Positions 36,546 through 46,824 of a stretch of 64,000 nucleotides of DNA are shown here, in pieces. The stretch spans positions 2,914,001-2,978,000 of the forward strand of contig NZ_OY762512.1 in NCBI RefSeq assembly GCF_963665995.1. The letters are read 5' to 3'. Under the pieces are notes generated by a model. The model was not told the DNA's origin and did not search any database. It saw nothing but the letters and a program-made list of their open reading frames with translations. This DNA comes from Pleurocapsa sp. FMAR1 (GTDB lineage Bacteria; Cyanobacteriota; Cyanobacteriia; Cyanobacteriales; Xenococcaceae). The position numbers were made by a program, and so were the translations under genes. The first letter of the stretch is position 1. Every line of letters begins with the position of its first letter.

Positions 36546-37577
36546 TTACGAAATTTTCAACGGTTTTGCTATTTTGGCTCTAGTAATTTTATTGTTAATC
36601 CAAAGTGCACTAGTTTGAGGTTGTAGCTGCTTTAAAAAAAGTTTATTCAATGAATAAACCAAAGTATTTAAAGGTAGTTTAATAGCACAAATAAACAAAT
36701 AACATAATTTAGATATGAAAGAATTTTGCTGATTTAAACCTATATTAATAATTGACATTTTGTAGTGATGAGATAGTTCTCTATAAGAAATATTTTTGAC
36801 TTTTTCTAAATTATGCTGGCGAGCAAAATCTAAAGCATGGTGAGCCATTTTGAGTAATATCTTGAGATTTTGAGGAGTGTAAGGATCTGTTGTTGCTTGA
36901 CTAGAATGTTTGCGCCAGGTTGCTAATACTTCTGGTATATAAACCGTGTTATAAAGCAAAGAAGCTCGCATTCCCCATTCAAAATCTGCCATCGAACCCC
37001 AACCCGCTTTGAAATAGCCAATTCGCTCAAATAACTGTTTACGAATTAACAATTGAGTTAAAGAAGTATAGACTGTCAAAACTGCAAAATGGAGTATTCC
37101 ATCATGGGGTGCATATCTTTTGTGAGGACAATCTAACCATTGTTTAAGATACGTACTGGTATGTACTGACCATTGTTTTTCTGCTGGTAAAAGTTCAGAG
37201 TTTTCATCTATGAACTCTAACTTGCACTGGCATAGATCGCAATCAGTATTTTTATCTAAAGTTGCGACCATTTTCTCTAAACAATCAGGGGTCATCGTAT
37301 CATCACTAGTAGCAATGTAAATATACTCACCACGCGCTTTATAAATACAGGAATTAAATGCTTGATAAATTCCTTCTGGCTGTTCTTGAAACAAATGTAT
37401 TCGAGAGTCTTGGCTAGCATATTCTTGAATAATTTCCCATGCACCGTCATTAGAATAACCATCTACTACTACTAATTCCCAATCTTGAAAAGTTTGATTG
37501 ACAATAGTGTCTAAACGCTCTCTGATAAAAGCAAAATTATTCAAATTAGGCAAGCAGACAGTTACTTTAGGATTCAT
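36546..37577 (-). CDS. Family 2 glycosyltransferase
   Basis: 343 residues, GT-A fold. It starts KVTVCLPNLNNFAFIRERLD. The nucleotide-binding VVVDGYSNDGAW is followed by the metal-binding ATSDDTM (DxD-type SDD). An inverting transfer from a UDP- or dTDP-sugar is likely. A C-terminal hydrophobic stretch (about 285-315) may be membrane-associated. It lies 30 bp downstream of the acyltransferase gene. Confidence 0.88.
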   Translation of the reverse strand: MNPKVTVCLPNLNNFAFIRERLDTIVNQTFQDWELVVVDGYSNDGAWEIIQEYASQDSRIHLFQEQPEGIYQAFNSCIYKARGEYIYIATSDDTMTPDCLEKMVATLDKNTDCDLCQCKLEFIDENSELLPAEKQWSVHTSTYLKQWLDCPHKRYAPHDGILHFAVLTVYTSLTQLLIRKQLFERIGYFKAGWGSMADFEWGMRASLLYNTVYIPEVLATWRKHSSQATTDPYTPQNLKILLKMAHHALDFARQHNLEKVKNISYRELSHHYKMSIINIGLNQQNSFISKLCYLFICAIKLPLNTLVYSLNKLFLKQLQPQTSALWINNKITRAKIAKPLKIS

Positions 37578-37607
37578 TTTTTAAGCGAGTTTGATGTCTA
37601 AATAATA

Positions 37608-38309
37608 TTATTTCCATTCAACATTTCTTTTAATAATTTTGGCTGGATTTCCAGCAATTAGCACTTTTTCTTCTGCAAAAGATTTAGTGACAACTGAATT
37701 AGCTGCCACTACTGAATTATTAGCAATATGAACCCCTTTTAAAATTTTACAGTTGCTACCAATCCATACGCGATCGCCAATAACTATTTCGGGAGATTTT
37801 TCTTTTTTTCCTTCATAATTTATTTCATGCCAATCTTTGTCTAAAAATTCACATCCCCAGGAAATAGTTGATTCTTTGCCGATGGTCAATCCATGAGCAA
37901 TTATTAAATTAGTTTTACCATTAATCGTACAGTTATCAAGAATACAAATCGCATTTTGACAAATATCTAATCGACAACCTTTACCAAGCTCGACTTTACC
38001 GTTAATCTGTAATTGACCACTAATATTGAGAAAACTCAGATCGTGTTTGTTAAGAAAGCCAACATATCGATTACCAATAAATAGTTTTCCTGTAGTTTTG
38101 ATATTGGTTAAACCTTGAATACAAGTGTTAGGATGAGCAAATATATATCTCGATTTGCAATGATAGTAAGCTGATTTCAAAGCAAATGAAATTAAATTTA
38201 CATCGAAAGTAGAACTTACAGAATTACGATAACATTCACCTAGAAAGTTTTTAATATCAGCGAATATATTTGTTGATTTAAAAACAGAAATAGCTGCTAT
38301 AAAAGCCAT
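37608..38309 (-). CDS. Hexapeptide-repeat acyltransferase
   Basis: 233 residues. The C-terminal half is a left-handed beta-helix of imperfect [LIV]-G-x4 hexapeptides, ending [20 protein letters not shown] and [13 protein letters not shown], which is the acetyl-CoA-binding end of sugar O-acetyltransferases. The N-terminal 60 residues are basic and hydrophobic. It probably O-acetylates a sugar of the repeat unit. Two such genes lie side by side (next at 38313). Confidence 0.85.
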   Translation of the reverse strand: MAFIAAISVFKSTNIFADIKNFLGECYRNSVSSTFDVNLISFALKSAYYHCKSRYIFAHPNTCIQGLTNIKTTGKLFIGNRYVGFLNKHDLSFLNISGQLQINGKVELGKGCRLDICQNAICILDNCTINGKTNLIIAHGLTIGKESTISWGCEFLDKDWHEINYEGKKEKSPEIVIGDRVWIGSNCKILKGVHIANNSVVAANSVVTKSFAEEKVLIAGNPAKIIKRNVEWK

Positions 38310-38312
38310 AAT

Positions 38313-38858
38313 TTAAAAGAAAGATACACAGGATTTCAGTTGATAGCTAAGTTTAGTATTACGATCGCCTATTTTTTTAGCAGGAACACCCCCGACAATG
38401 GCATAAGGTTCGACTGATTTAGTCACAACTGCACCTGCAGCCACGACTGCACCCTTGCCGATAGTTACTCCTGGTAAAATCGTGGTACGAGAGCTAATCC
38501 AGGCATAATCTTCGATAATTACAGGCGCACCTGTAGCAGCAAAGTTAGGATCGTGGGGATCGTGTTGTAACGTCCAAATCCAAGCTCCTGTAGACATATT
38601 CACCGAGTCGCCAATAGTTAAGCCAGAACGTCCGTCGAGAATACAGCGATCGCCTATGCTAGTATTATTACCAATAGTTATTTTATGAGGATCTCTAAAA
38701 TGACAGCTATTATAGATAACAGTGTCATTTCCTATCTTTAGTTGAAAATGCTTGATGTAAAGATATTTTCTAATAGTTTGGGAAGGAATTTTACCAATTA
38801 CTTGTAGCCAGAAAAATTTTAGATGATGATATTGCGATCGCAAGTTGGAAATAAACAT
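38313..38858 (-). CDS. Hexapeptide-repeat acetyltransferase (WcaF/maltose acetyltransferase-like)
   Basis: 181 residues from ATG at 38858 ([14 protein letters not shown]). A TTG at 38894 overlapping the upstream stop by 4 bp is the alternative start. The beta-helix covers about 50-165. The motif [20 protein letters not shown] carries the catalytic His expected in this family. It is followed by [20 protein letters not shown] and [21 protein letters not shown]-acetylation of the polysaccharide is the likely role. Confidence 0.87.
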   Translation of the reverse strand: MFISNLRSQYHHLKFFWLQVIGKIPSQTIRKYLYIKHFQLKIGNDTVIYNSCHFRDPHKITIGNNTSIGDRCILDGRSGLTIGDSVNMSTGAWIWTLQHDPHDPNFAATGAPVIIEDYAWISSRTTILPGVTIGKGAVVAAGAVVTKSVEPYAIVGGVPAKKIGDRNTKLSYQLKSCVSFF

Positions 38859-38890
38859 AATATTAAGAAATGTTCTATTTAAGATTGAAA

Positions 38891-40171
38891 TCAAGTAGAT
38901 GTGGTCGTCAACTTTTCAGCAATTTCAGTTGTATTAATATTATTTTGCTGAGTTTCTAATAGTCTTTGATAAATTTCTACGTAGCGTTGTGCCTGAAGTT
39001 CCAGAGAATATTCATTTATGGCAATTTCTCGACAATTTTGCTTCATTTTTGTTCTCAATTGGTTATCTTCTAGAAGCTGAATAATTCCCTGAGAAAAATC
39101 GCTAAAGTCTTCGGGAGCAGCCAAATAACCTGTAATATTGTGACGAACTAAATCAGGAACACCGCCAATCTTAAAAGATACCATTGGTGTTCCACAAGCC
39201 ATGCTTTCTTGTAAGACTAAAGGTAAGTTATCTGCACGAGTAGGAAAAATGAATAAATCAGCAGCAGAATAAGCAATAGATTTTAGGCGATCGCTACTAA
39301 CATAGCCTAAGTTGATAGTATCAATACCGATTGATTCAATATGTTCGCCACTATTACCAAGAGTCAATAAAACTATGTCTTTTTTGAGAGAAGCAGGTAA
39401 TTTCTGCAAAGAGGCATTTAATAAATCTCCACCTTTACGCCGATCTTTGAGATTGACTGCACAAAACATCAAGACTTTTTTGTCATGAGGAATACCCAAC
39501 GCATATTTACAGTGTTCCGCTTCTATAGGCTGATAGGCTTCTGTATCAAGACCGTAAGGAATATGATGAATGGGAAGGCAATCGAGCATACTTTGCTTGG
39601 CTTGCTCTGTCAACCATTTACTAGGAGTCACAATAACCAAATTTGAACGGTTGTAAACCCAATTTTTTAGCTTCCACTCCCACTTGGTATTATCTCTAGC
39701 TACAGCAGGATAAGTATCTAATTGCGGACATTGACCACATCCAGTTTTCCAGCGATCGCAATCATAACTATAAGCACAATGACCAGTAAAACTCCACATA
39801 TCATGAAGAGTAAATACAGCAGGTTTATTTTTTGTTAGTGAAGGAATTGCCAAATAATTAAAAAACCCACTGTGAAGAATGTGAAAGTTTAAAACATCTG
39901 CATCTATGTAAAAATTATTTTTTTTCACTCCAAAAGAACTGATACAGTGAAGATCATTTAAACCCAGTCTGGAAGTAATTTTACGAATTTGGGATTCCCA
40001 TCTTTGGGAGCGATCTATTGATTGAGATTCATCAGAAGAGAGTGTTTTATAGTTACTCAGAATATTGCCGTCTATACCAATATTTTTTAAACTTTGATAG
40101 AGTCGGTACATAGCGATCGCACCTCCACCACCGTTGGCATAATCACTATAGTTAATTTGAAGTACTTTCAT
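38891..40171 (-). CDS. Family 4 glycosyltransferase with Cys cluster
   Basis: 426 residues. The acceptor domain starts [19 protein letters not shown] four-Cys block [20 protein letters not shown] (about 133-152) is a signature of the WcaC-like GT4 branch and may bind zinc. The donor domain has [18 protein letters not shown], where Asp takes the first position of the E-x7-E pair, as is common in this branch. It is transcribed just ahead of the two acetyltransferases. Confidence 0.9.
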   Translation of the reverse strand: MKVLQINYSDYANGGGGAIAMYRLYQSLKNIGIDGNILSNYKTLSSDESQSIDRSQRWESQIRKITSRLGLNDLHCISSFGVKKNNFYIDADVLNFHILHSGFFNYLAIPSLTKNKPAVFTLHDMWSFTGHCAYSYDCDRWKTGCGQCPQLDTYPAVARDNTKWEWKLKNWVYNRSNLVIVTPSKWLTEQAKQSMLDCLPIHHIPYGLDTEAYQPIEAEHCKYALGIPHDKKVLMFCAVNLKDRRKGGDLLNASLQKLPASLKKDIVLLTLGNSGEHIESIGIDTINLGYVSSDRLKSIAYSAADLFIFPTRADNLPLVLQESMACGTPMVSFKIGGVPDLVRHNITGYLAAPEDFSDFSQGIIQLLEDNQLRTKMKQNCREIAINEYSLELQAQRYVEIYQRLLETQQNNINTTEIAEKLTTTST

Positions 40172-40197
40172 TTTGCCAATTTATTACTAAGTTGAAC

Positions 40198-41094
40198 TTA
40201 CTGATAAAAGTTATAAACTTCTATATCCCAGAAACTATTTGGTAAACTTATGTTTTTTCTCAAAATTCTTTTTCCTTCATAGCTATATAGTGGCTGAAGA
40301 AAAGTTCTAAGTTTGGGAATTCTATTTAGTCTCAAGTTCAAACACAGCTTTCTTAAAAAATTGGGCGACCAATTTAAGGAGTTTTTCATAGTTACTAGTG
40401 ACTTTTCTGCTTCAGCTACGTAGTTATGTTTTTGACGACTTTTTTGATTTGCTTGAAAACGAAAACCTCCCAATGGTGAGGAAATTCCATATAAATCTGC
40501 GTATAAAAAAAAACTCGACCAAAGATCGAAATCACTAGCTAGATCGAAATCGGTAGATATTCTACTACCAGCCCGTTCCCATAAGCTTCGCCGCCAAAAA
40601 GTAGACTCTTGTTGTATCCAGGCAATGCCTTGTTTTTCTCTAGGCAAATAATAGCCATCTAAAAACGCTTCTCGTGAATAACCCAGAATTGATTTGAATC
40701 CCGTGCAGAATCCAGACCAATCCCATCCACCAGGATTAAGCGTCGTTAGCCATTCTACTTGCTCAAGGTCAGACATAGCACTAGCAACAGTTTTTAAAGC
40801 CCAAGGACAATACATATCATCACTGTTTAACCAAGCCATAATCTCACCAGTAGAATGAGCAAAACCTTTGTTAATTGCGTCGTATTGTCCTCGGTCGGGT
40901 TCGCTGCACCAAAAATGTAAATAACTTGCGTATTGTTTGATAATTTCTACGCTGCCATCTGTAGAACCACCATCAATGATTATGTACTCTAAATTTGGAT
41001 AGTTCTGAGACAAAATGCTTTGAATGGTTGCTTCAATAAATTCAGCTTGATTAAATGAAGGTGTAACTATTGAAATTTTAGGCAAATTTGACAT
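40198..41094 (-). CDS. Family 2 glycosyltransferase
   Basis: 298 residues, GT-A. It starts KISIVTPSFNQAEFIEATIQ. The nucleotide site YIIIDGGSTDGSVEII and the metal motif WLNSDDMY (DxD-type) are clear. The later EKQGIAWIQQESTFWRRSLW is typical of polysaccharide-locus GT2 enzymes. Inverting transfer is expected; donor unknown. Confidence 0.92.
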   Translation of the reverse strand: MSNLPKISIVTPSFNQAEFIEATIQSILSQNYPNLEYIIIDGGSTDGSVEIIKQYASYLHFWCSEPDRGQYDAINKGFAHSTGEIMAWLNSDDMYCPWALKTVASAMSDLEQVEWLTTLNPGGWDWSGFCTGFKSILGYSREAFLDGYYLPREKQGIAWIQQESTFWRRSLWERAGSRISTDFDLASDFDLWSSFFLYADLYGISSPLGGFRFQANQKSRQKHNYVAEAEKSLVTMKNSLNWSPNFLRKLCLNLRLNRIPKLRTFLQPLYSYEGKRILRKNISLPNSFWDIEVYNFYQ

Positions 41095-41202
41095 ATCAAT
41101 TTGAGCTTATTACAAACTTAATTCGACTTAAAAAATAGGTTAAATAAGAAATAGCGATCGCCGCACCCCCAGAAATATCTGATTGATTAATATGCAAGAT
41201 AT

Positions 41203-42060
41203 TCATTTTGCTAGCTTAATTCCCTCCATAAATAAAGAATCTGGCTTATACACAGTCCCGTCTAATTCTGTATCGAGATTAAAGTTAGTCCAGTTTGAGA
41301 TATAACTCTCCGAAGCAGTACGGGGAATAATCTTATCTAAACCGCATTTTTTAAGTAGTAATGCGAGGGAATAGCGATCGTACATCCATTGATGAACCTC
41401 ACCACTCTGTCGAAAACGCCCAATTTGTAAAGTTTCATACTCTTTACCTAGTAATAGTTTTAATATTGATTCGCGATGATGGTTTGGATAACGCACAAAG
41501 CGATAAATCTGTCTTAATAGATGTTTTAGCCTACCTTCTGTATCTGCGATCAAAGGTTTTTCTTGCTTACCGCGATTTCTGGCTTTGAATAGATTCTCTG
41601 CTTCTATACCCAAACGTTGCAAAACAAATTCTTGATTGGGAATATGTTCGTCAAAAAGATATTTCGCCATTTCCCCTCCAGAATAATTCCTTACTGTTTG
41701 ATCGTACATCTCTAATAAAATCCAGTTGTAGTTATTAGCCCATTCTAGAGAACCAAAGCTAGCTTGTTCTAAAGATTGTAGATATGTTTTCGCAATTTGT
41801 TCTAAATCGGGAACGGCTATTCTTATTACACCTTGAGGACGTAAGACACGATAGCACTCTTCTAAAAATGACTTGGCTTTTGTTTTGGGAAAGTGTTCTA
41901 ATACATGAGAACTATAAACTACATCAAAAGAAGAATTGGGATAGGGAATACCTTTTGTAAGATTGCAAGCAATCACGCCGTCACTAGTAGAAGTAAAGTC
42001 AATATTAGTCCAAACAGAGTGAAAACGTTGACCGCAACCAAGATTAAGATATTTCATCAT
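41203..42060 (-). CDS. SAM-dependent methyltransferase (class I)
   Basis: 285 residues. KYLNLGCGQRFHSVWTNID is the SAM motif and GIPYPNSSFDVVYSSHVLEHF is motif II/III. An extension from about 160 is rich in basic and aromatic residues. Its ATG overlaps the TGA of the upstream methyltransferase by 4 bp (ATGA), so the two methyltransferases are translationally coupled. Confidence 0.85.
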   Translation of the reverse strand: MMKYLNLGCGQRFHSVWTNIDFTSTSDGVIACNLTKGIPYPNSSFDVVYSSHVLEHFPKTKAKSFLEECYRVLRPQGVIRIAVPDLEQIAKTYLQSLEQASFGSLEWANNYNWILLEMYDQTVRNYSGGEMAKYLFDEHIPNQEFVLQRLGIEAENLFKARNRGKQEKPLIADTEGRLKHLLRQIYRFVRYPNHHRESILKLLLGKEYETLQIGRFRQSGEVHQWMYDRYSLALLLKKCGLDKIIPRTASESYISNWTNFNLDTELDGTVYKPDSLFMEGIKLAK

Positions 42061-42959
42061 ATTTTACGAAATTGAATGTATATACTCTGACCAATCAATA
42101 ACCTTCTCAAACCAAGACGAAGACATTTTTCATATAAAGGCAAACTGTAGCGATTAAAAATCAGTTTGGTAAGAGGGAAAACTGAACGAAAATAATTATT
42201 GTAAGCATTTAAATAGCTAAATATATGATATTCAGCTAAAGGCTCATAAATGATTTTTTCTACTTTAATTGGAAATAATTTTTCTAAAGCAATTAAAGAT
42301 TTTTTAGACCACTGAAGCATATGGTGCGGAGGCATATCTAGCAAATTATCCTGATACTTCAAAAAGCTTTCTGAGTTTGGAACACAATAAATTAACTTGC
42401 CTCCAGGCTTAAGCATCTGAATTGACCAAGTAATAAAATCTTTGGGATTAGTTACGTGTTCTAGTACCTGAAAACTACATACACCATCTAAAGACTCACG
42501 ATAAAGTTTGACAGCTTCTTCTAAATCTAGACGCTCTACAGGGAGATTCTTCTTCTGTGCAATATCAATAGCAGCCTCATTTAATTCAATGCCCTTAATA
42601 TTAAAACCCGCATTTATAGCCGAAGTCACAAAGTCGCCAAAAGCAGAGCCTATTTCCAGAACATTTTCGCATCTCGATAAATCTTGAAGTGCGATCTTAT
42701 GTTCCCATTTACTAGGCATATAATACCAATTAAAATTTTGCAGTTTCTCATAAAGTTTACCAGAGCCAACAATCTCAGAAGGTGCGAAAAATTTAAGCTT
42801 AGTTTCATTACACTGATATAGATAAATATTCTGTTGATTATTCAATTCTTTAGTAATATCTATTTCAAAACTATCCTGCCAACTTGTAATTAACTGCTCT
42901 GCTTTAATTGTTCTGAGTAAAGTTATATTGTTAGAACCTGTTATAGGACTAAAAACCAT
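42057..42959 (-). CDS. SAM-dependent methyltransferase (class I)
   Basis: 300 residues. The SAM site is VLEIGSAFGDFVTSAINAGF followed by KGIELNEAAIDIAQ. Motif III is GVCSFQVLEHVTNPKDFI. An N-terminal part of about 95 residues precedes the fold. It resembles methyltransferases seen beside Wzt in polysaccharide loci, where they can cap chain ends; that role is inference. It follows wzt by 34 bp. Confidence 0.83.
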   Translation of the reverse strand: MVFSPITGSNNITLLRTIKAEQLITSWQDSFEIDITKELNNQQNIYLYQCNETKLKFFAPSEIVGSGKLYEKLQNFNWYYMPSKWEHKIALQDLSRCENVLEIGSAFGDFVTSAINAGFNIKGIELNEAAIDIAQKKNLPVERLDLEEAVKLYRESLDGVCSFQVLEHVTNPKDFITWSIQMLKPGGKLIYCVPNSESFLKYQDNLLDMPPHHMLQWSKKSLIALEKLFPIKVEKIIYEPLAEYHIFSYLNAYNNYFRSVFPLTKLIFNRYSLPLYEKCLRLGLRRLLIGQSIYIQFRKI

Positions 42960-42993
42960 GTTTTTAAAACCTCTATAGTGCTATTTAATTGAT

Positions 42994-44217
42994 TTATTTC
43001 CATGACAATAATTCAGGAGCGCAGATTCCCTTCCAATCACTATATTTAGTGAGAAATGGCATAGTATTAGAACAATATATTTCAAATTTCAAAGCATCAA
43101 TAGCCTTTTCAAAAAGCTGGTAATTTCTTATTGCTAAAAAAGCATCTAGATAATATGTACCGAAAGTTAGCGAATAAGGAGGTATAGAACACTCTCTCAA
43201 ACGAGATTTACAGTCAATTGTATTGGTGTTAAATTCACTACTTGAGTGATGTATCCAAACACCATCAGAATTTCTTATTACGATATTTACAGACAGGTCT
43301 ATTGTATTGTATGTTTCTACTTCAAATACTATTCTTATAGGAAGACTACTTTTAAACTTATTTCCTATTTTCTTATTTTGACAAATTTCAATCTTCTTGA
43401 AGTAAGGATATTCGGGTTGTTTCGGTGCAATATATACAGAAGAGCTTTTAATATCTTGTCCACCATAACAATCAATGGCTTTATCTATAGCTCCTTGAGT
43501 TACAATTTTACCTTCATTTAAAAGTATGCCTTTCTGACATAAAGTCTTCATTGCACTCATATTGTGGCTGACAAAAATAACTGTTCGTCCTTCTTTACCC
43601 ACATCTTCCATTTTTCCTAAACATTTTTTTTGAAACTGAACATCTCCTACTGCTAAGACTTCATCCACTATTAAAATCTCTGGTTCTAAGTGTGCAGCTA
43701 CTGCAAAAGCTAGCCTGACATACATCCCCGAAGAATATCTTTTTACAGGAGTATCTAAAAACTTTTCTACTTCAGCAAAATTTACAATTTCATCAAACTT
43801 TTTCTTAATTTCTACTTTACCCATTCCCAAAATTGCACCGTTGAGAAAAATATTTTCTCTGCCTGTTAACTCAGGATGAAAACCCGTTCCTACTTCCAAT
43901 AAACTAGCAACTCTACCTCTTATTTTTATTTGACCTGTTGTCGGTTCTGTTATTCTACTAAGTACTTTTAAAAGTGTCGATTTACCCGCACCATTGCGCC
44001 CAATAATTCCAACTCTGTCTCCTTGATTGATTTCAAAATCAAGATCTTTTAATGCCCAAAACTCTTCTTTTGTATTTTTACTCTTGCTATTAGGCTTAAG
44101 AATCGATTTAACACTATTACCAATCACATCCCGTAGTGCAGTGTATCTTTCCTGCTTTTGATGCCCAATAATATATTTTTTGCTTAAGTTTTCAACTTTA
44201 ACAACCGCGTCTGACAT
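42994..44217 (-). CDS. Polysaccharide ABC exporter ATPase (Wzt/KpsT-like)
   Basis: 407 residues. Walker A GRNGAGKS is at 73-80, the signature YSSGMY at 161-166 and Walker B ILIVDEV at about 181-187, with a switch His in VSHNMS. The remaining 150 residues form a C-terminal beta domain like Wzt_C, which in known systems recognises the finished or capped polysaccharide. Its partner permease is at 45967, but two unrelated genes lie between. It powers export of undecaprenyl-linked glycan across the inner membrane. Confidence 0.92.
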   Translation of the reverse strand: MSDAVVKVENLSKKYIIGHQKQERYTALRDVIGNSVKSILKPNSKSKNTKEEFWALKDLDFEINQGDRVGIIGRNGAGKSTLLKVLSRITEPTTGQIKIRGRVASLLEVGTGFHPELTGRENIFLNGAILGMGKVEIKKKFDEIVNFAEVEKFLDTPVKRYSSGMYVRLAFAVAAHLEPEILIVDEVLAVGDVQFQKKCLGKMEDVGKEGRTVIFVSHNMSAMKTLCQKGILLNEGKIVTQGAIDKAIDCYGGQDIKSSSVYIAPKQPEYPYFKKIEICQNKKIGNKFKSSLPIRIVFEVETYNTIDLSVNIVIRNSDGVWIHHSSSEFNTNTIDCKSRLRECSIPPYSLTFGTYYLDAFLAIRNYQLFEKAIDALKFEIYCSNTMPFLTKYSDWKGICAPELLSWK

Positions 44218-44420
44218 AATCTATTTAGAGTTATTCATAATTTTATTTTGATAGGTCAAGCTATCTGTTTTAACAGCTAATATATTAATTGTCACTCTGC
44301 ATAAAGTTTTATTTAAAAATTTAAATATTATATTTTACTTTTATATACAATCAAAATAATAGCCAATCAATAGTATTAAAAACTCTTCTAAAGTTAATAA
44401 TCTTTTTTGATTTTATTTAA

Positions 44421-45005
44421 TCACCAAATTAGTTCCAAATTTAAAACGAAGTCTGATAACACATCCTCACCCGATAAATTAGTTGGATTATGCAAAACTT
44501 CTTTTTCTGTTCCTGCACGATAAATCTCAACTGTTCGATCTTTACGGTTAATCAACCACCCCAAACGAGTTCCATTTTCTATATATTCCACCATTTTTTC
44601 TTGTAAAAGTTTCAAGCGATCGCTCTGGAAACCTAATTCAACTATAAAATCAGGACATAAAGAAATAAATCTTTCTTGTTCTTGGAGTGATATTTGTTCC
44701 CATTTATAATTAGGAATCCAAGCAACATCGGGAGAACGAATAGAACCATTTGGTAAAATAAAGCCTGTAGAAGAATCAAAAATTACGCCTAATTTTTGCT
44801 GACGATTCCAAATGCCTAGTTCGATTAAAATTTCCGAATTTCTTTTGCCAGTACCTCCTCCTGTGGGTGACATAATAATTAATTCTCGATCAACAGTGCG
44901 TTCAAATTTAATTTCAGGATTTTGCAAACAAAGTTGATAAAATTGTTCATCTGTTATAGTCAGTATTGAATGAAAATCTACAGTGAGAGAATTCATGTTA
45001 ATCAT
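44421..45005 (-). CDS. Uma2 family protein (DUF820, restriction-like fold)
   Basis: 194 residues with the PD-(D/E)xK-like arrangement of Uma2: ERTVDRELIIMSPTGGGTGKRN, then RSPDVAWIP, then LCPDFIVELGFQSDRLKLLQ. The ExK/R position reads ELG here, so catalysis is uncertain. Uma2 genes are numerous in cyanobacteria and of unknown biological role. It has its own 203-bp spacer to wzt. Together with the next gene it separates wzm from wzt. Confidence 0.85.
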   Translation of the reverse strand: MINMNSLTVDFHSILTITDEQFYQLCLQNPEIKFERTVDRELIIMSPTGGGTGKRNSEILIELGIWNRQQKLGVIFDSSTGFILPNGSIRSPDVAWIPNYKWEQISLQEQERFISLCPDFIVELGFQSDRLKLLQEKMVEYIENGTRLGWLINRKDRTVEIYRAGTEKEVLHNPTNLSGEDVLSDFVLNLELIW

Positions 45006-45085
45006 CTAAACTATTTAAGTTATTTTTTTAAGTTTGGATAAGAGTTGGTATTGCCTATCCTAGTAATTACATTTGACATGATTGT

Positions 45086-45913
45086 TTAGTTTAAATCTTT
45101 CCCTATTTCTACCTGTTGTTCTAACCACTGAAAAAATATTCCGACTGCGGATTTAATTTTATTAAAAACTGGTTCTACATTTTCAGCTAAAATAATTACT
45201 CGATCTGGTTTTAACTCAATTTTGTATATGTGACGTTCTAAATGACGAAACTTGCGATATTCATCTAGTTCTAAAAGTAAAGCACCACTCCACAAAGGAG
45301 GGCGATTATTGCCTCCAGGTTCGGCTACTTGTTTTAATAATTCTTGATGCCAATCTTTACTTGTCGGTAAACCGCCATCTAAATAAACAGCAACTCTTTC
45401 GCTGATTTTTTCACATCCAGTATAAAAGTCAGCAATAAAACTGGCTAAAGTAGGAGCGACAAAAATCTCAGGAACTGTATTTGCTTGTTCTAATGCTTCC
45501 TGTAATGCTTTGACATTGTTTTCTAGAACAATTAGTTCGTCTTCGATACGATATTTTAAAGCAAGATATTTGTTGTCAGGCATAGGTATTATTTTCAGAA
45601 TACGATTAACCAGATATTTAGGTGCAAATTCTAGAGGAATTAAATCTACTTTTAACCAGTAAGGAACAATATCTTCTAATACCGAATAAGCATCCCAAAC
45701 CGCATCTTTACTCATTCCTCTAACTGCAATATCTATGTCGGAATGCCAATGCCAAGGACTTTCTCCTGCTAAAGAACCACACAAGATAACTTCAGTTGCG
45801 CCAAAGTCATTTTGCAAAACCTGCATACATTTCTCTGCTGCCACTAAGGCTTGTTGTCGTCTTTGTTCAAGCTCTAGTTGAGATTTTAACGATAAAGGAA
45901 TGGTTGTTTTCAT
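45086..45913 (-). CDS. Fused MNT nucleotidyltransferase - HEPT-like protein
   Basis: 275 residues. The N-terminal part is a minimal nucleotidyltransferase: GSLAGE at 46-51 and SDIDIAV at 58-64, with a third acid near Asp90 (GS-x11-DxD). The C-terminal helical half ends with RHLERHIY: Arg223-x4-His228-x-Tyr230, the RX4HXY motif of HEPT ribonuclease toxins, whose Tyr is AMPylated by MNT antitoxins. The two are normally separate genes of a toxin-antitoxin pair; here they are one chain. It lies between wzm and Uma2, 53 bp after wzm. Confidence 0.75.
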   Translation of the reverse strand: MKTTIPLSLKSQLELEQRRQQALVAAEKCMQVLQNDFGATEVILCGSLAGESPWHWHSDIDIAVRGMSKDAVWDAYSVLEDIVPYWLKVDLIPLEFAPKYLVNRILKIIPMPDNKYLALKYRIEDELIVLENNVKALQEALEQANTVPEIFVAPTLASFIADFYTGCEKISERVAVYLDGGLPTSKDWHQELLKQVAEPGGNNRPPLWSGALLLELDEYRKFRHLERHIYKIELKPDRVIILAENVEPVFNKIKSAVGIFFQWLEQQVEIGKDLN

Positions 45914-45966
45914 TCTGTTATTGATTTGCTGAAGATTACTTCTCTAAAGCTAGCTTAGTTTATTGG

Positions 45967-46800
45967 TTAAATAACGTCTGCAAAGGTGCGTTCCATTTTG
46001 CGGAAATACCAAATACCGCTAAAGAAAAATACTGCTACAAATCCCAGGGAAAGCAAAAATCCTGGAAGATATAGGTTAGATTCACCGCCAAGAATTGCCC
46101 AGCGAAAACCATCAATCACTCCTACTATTGGATTAAGAGAATACAGTAACCGCCACTGTTGGGGAACAACATTACTGCTAAAGCCTACAGGAGAAATATA
46201 CAGACCAAATTGAACGATAAAAGGAACAATATAACGAAAGTCACGGTATTGTACATTTAAAGATGCCAGCCACAATCCTGCACCCATAGATGCAGCAAAA
46301 GCGATCGCAATAAACAAAGGTAAAGTAAGAATACGCCAGCTAGGAACAAAATCATACCAAGCCATTAAACCCAGTAGAATTATCCCTGAAACTAAAAAGT
46401 CTACAAAGCTAACTACTACTGCACTTGTCGGCACAATAAGTCTGGGGAAATAGACTTTAGAAATAAGATTAGCGTTACCAATCAAACTATTACTACATTC
46501 AGCTAAAGAGTTAGCAAAAAACTGCCAGGGAAGCATAGCTGCAAAAACTAAGATTGGATAGGGTGCATCTCCTTCGGTTGGTAATTTTGCTATTTTTCCA
46601 AAAACCACAGTAAAGACAACCATTGTTAGAAAGGGTCGAATCAATGCCCAAGCCATACCAATCATAGTTTGTTTGTAACGGACTAAAATATCCCGCCAAG
46701 CCAAAAAATAAAACAATTCACGATATCGCCATAAGTCTTGCCAATACTGACGTTCTGTACGACCAGCTTCAATAATTAATTCGGGAGGACTTGTAACCAT
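45967..46800 (-). CDS. Polysaccharide ABC exporter permease (Wzm-like, ABC-2 type)
   Basis: 277 residues from the ATG at 46800; a TTG two codons upstream is the alternative. It has about six transmembrane segments and the ABC-2 signature YKQTMIGMAWALIRPFLTMVVF near the N-terminus, followed by the LPWQFFANSL loop. It forms the channel through which Wzt pushes lipid-linked polysaccharide. It follows the tyrosine autokinase gene by about 24 bp and is probably in the same transcript. Confidence 0.92.
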   Translation of the reverse strand: MVTSPPELIIEAGRTERQYWQDLWRYRELFYFLAWRDILVRYKQTMIGMAWALIRPFLTMVVFTVVFGKIAKLPTEGDAPYPILVFAAMLPWQFFANSLAECSNSLIGNANLISKVYFPRLIVPTSAVVVSFVDFLVSGIILLGLMAWYDFVPSWRILTLPLFIAIAFAASMGAGLWLASLNVQYRDFRYIVPFIVQFGLYISPVGFSSNVVPQQWRLLYSLNPIVGVIDGFRWAILGGESNLYLPGFLLSLGFVAVFFFSGIWYFRKMERTFADVI

Positions 46801-46824
46801 AATCAATATAAATTTCTATAACTT

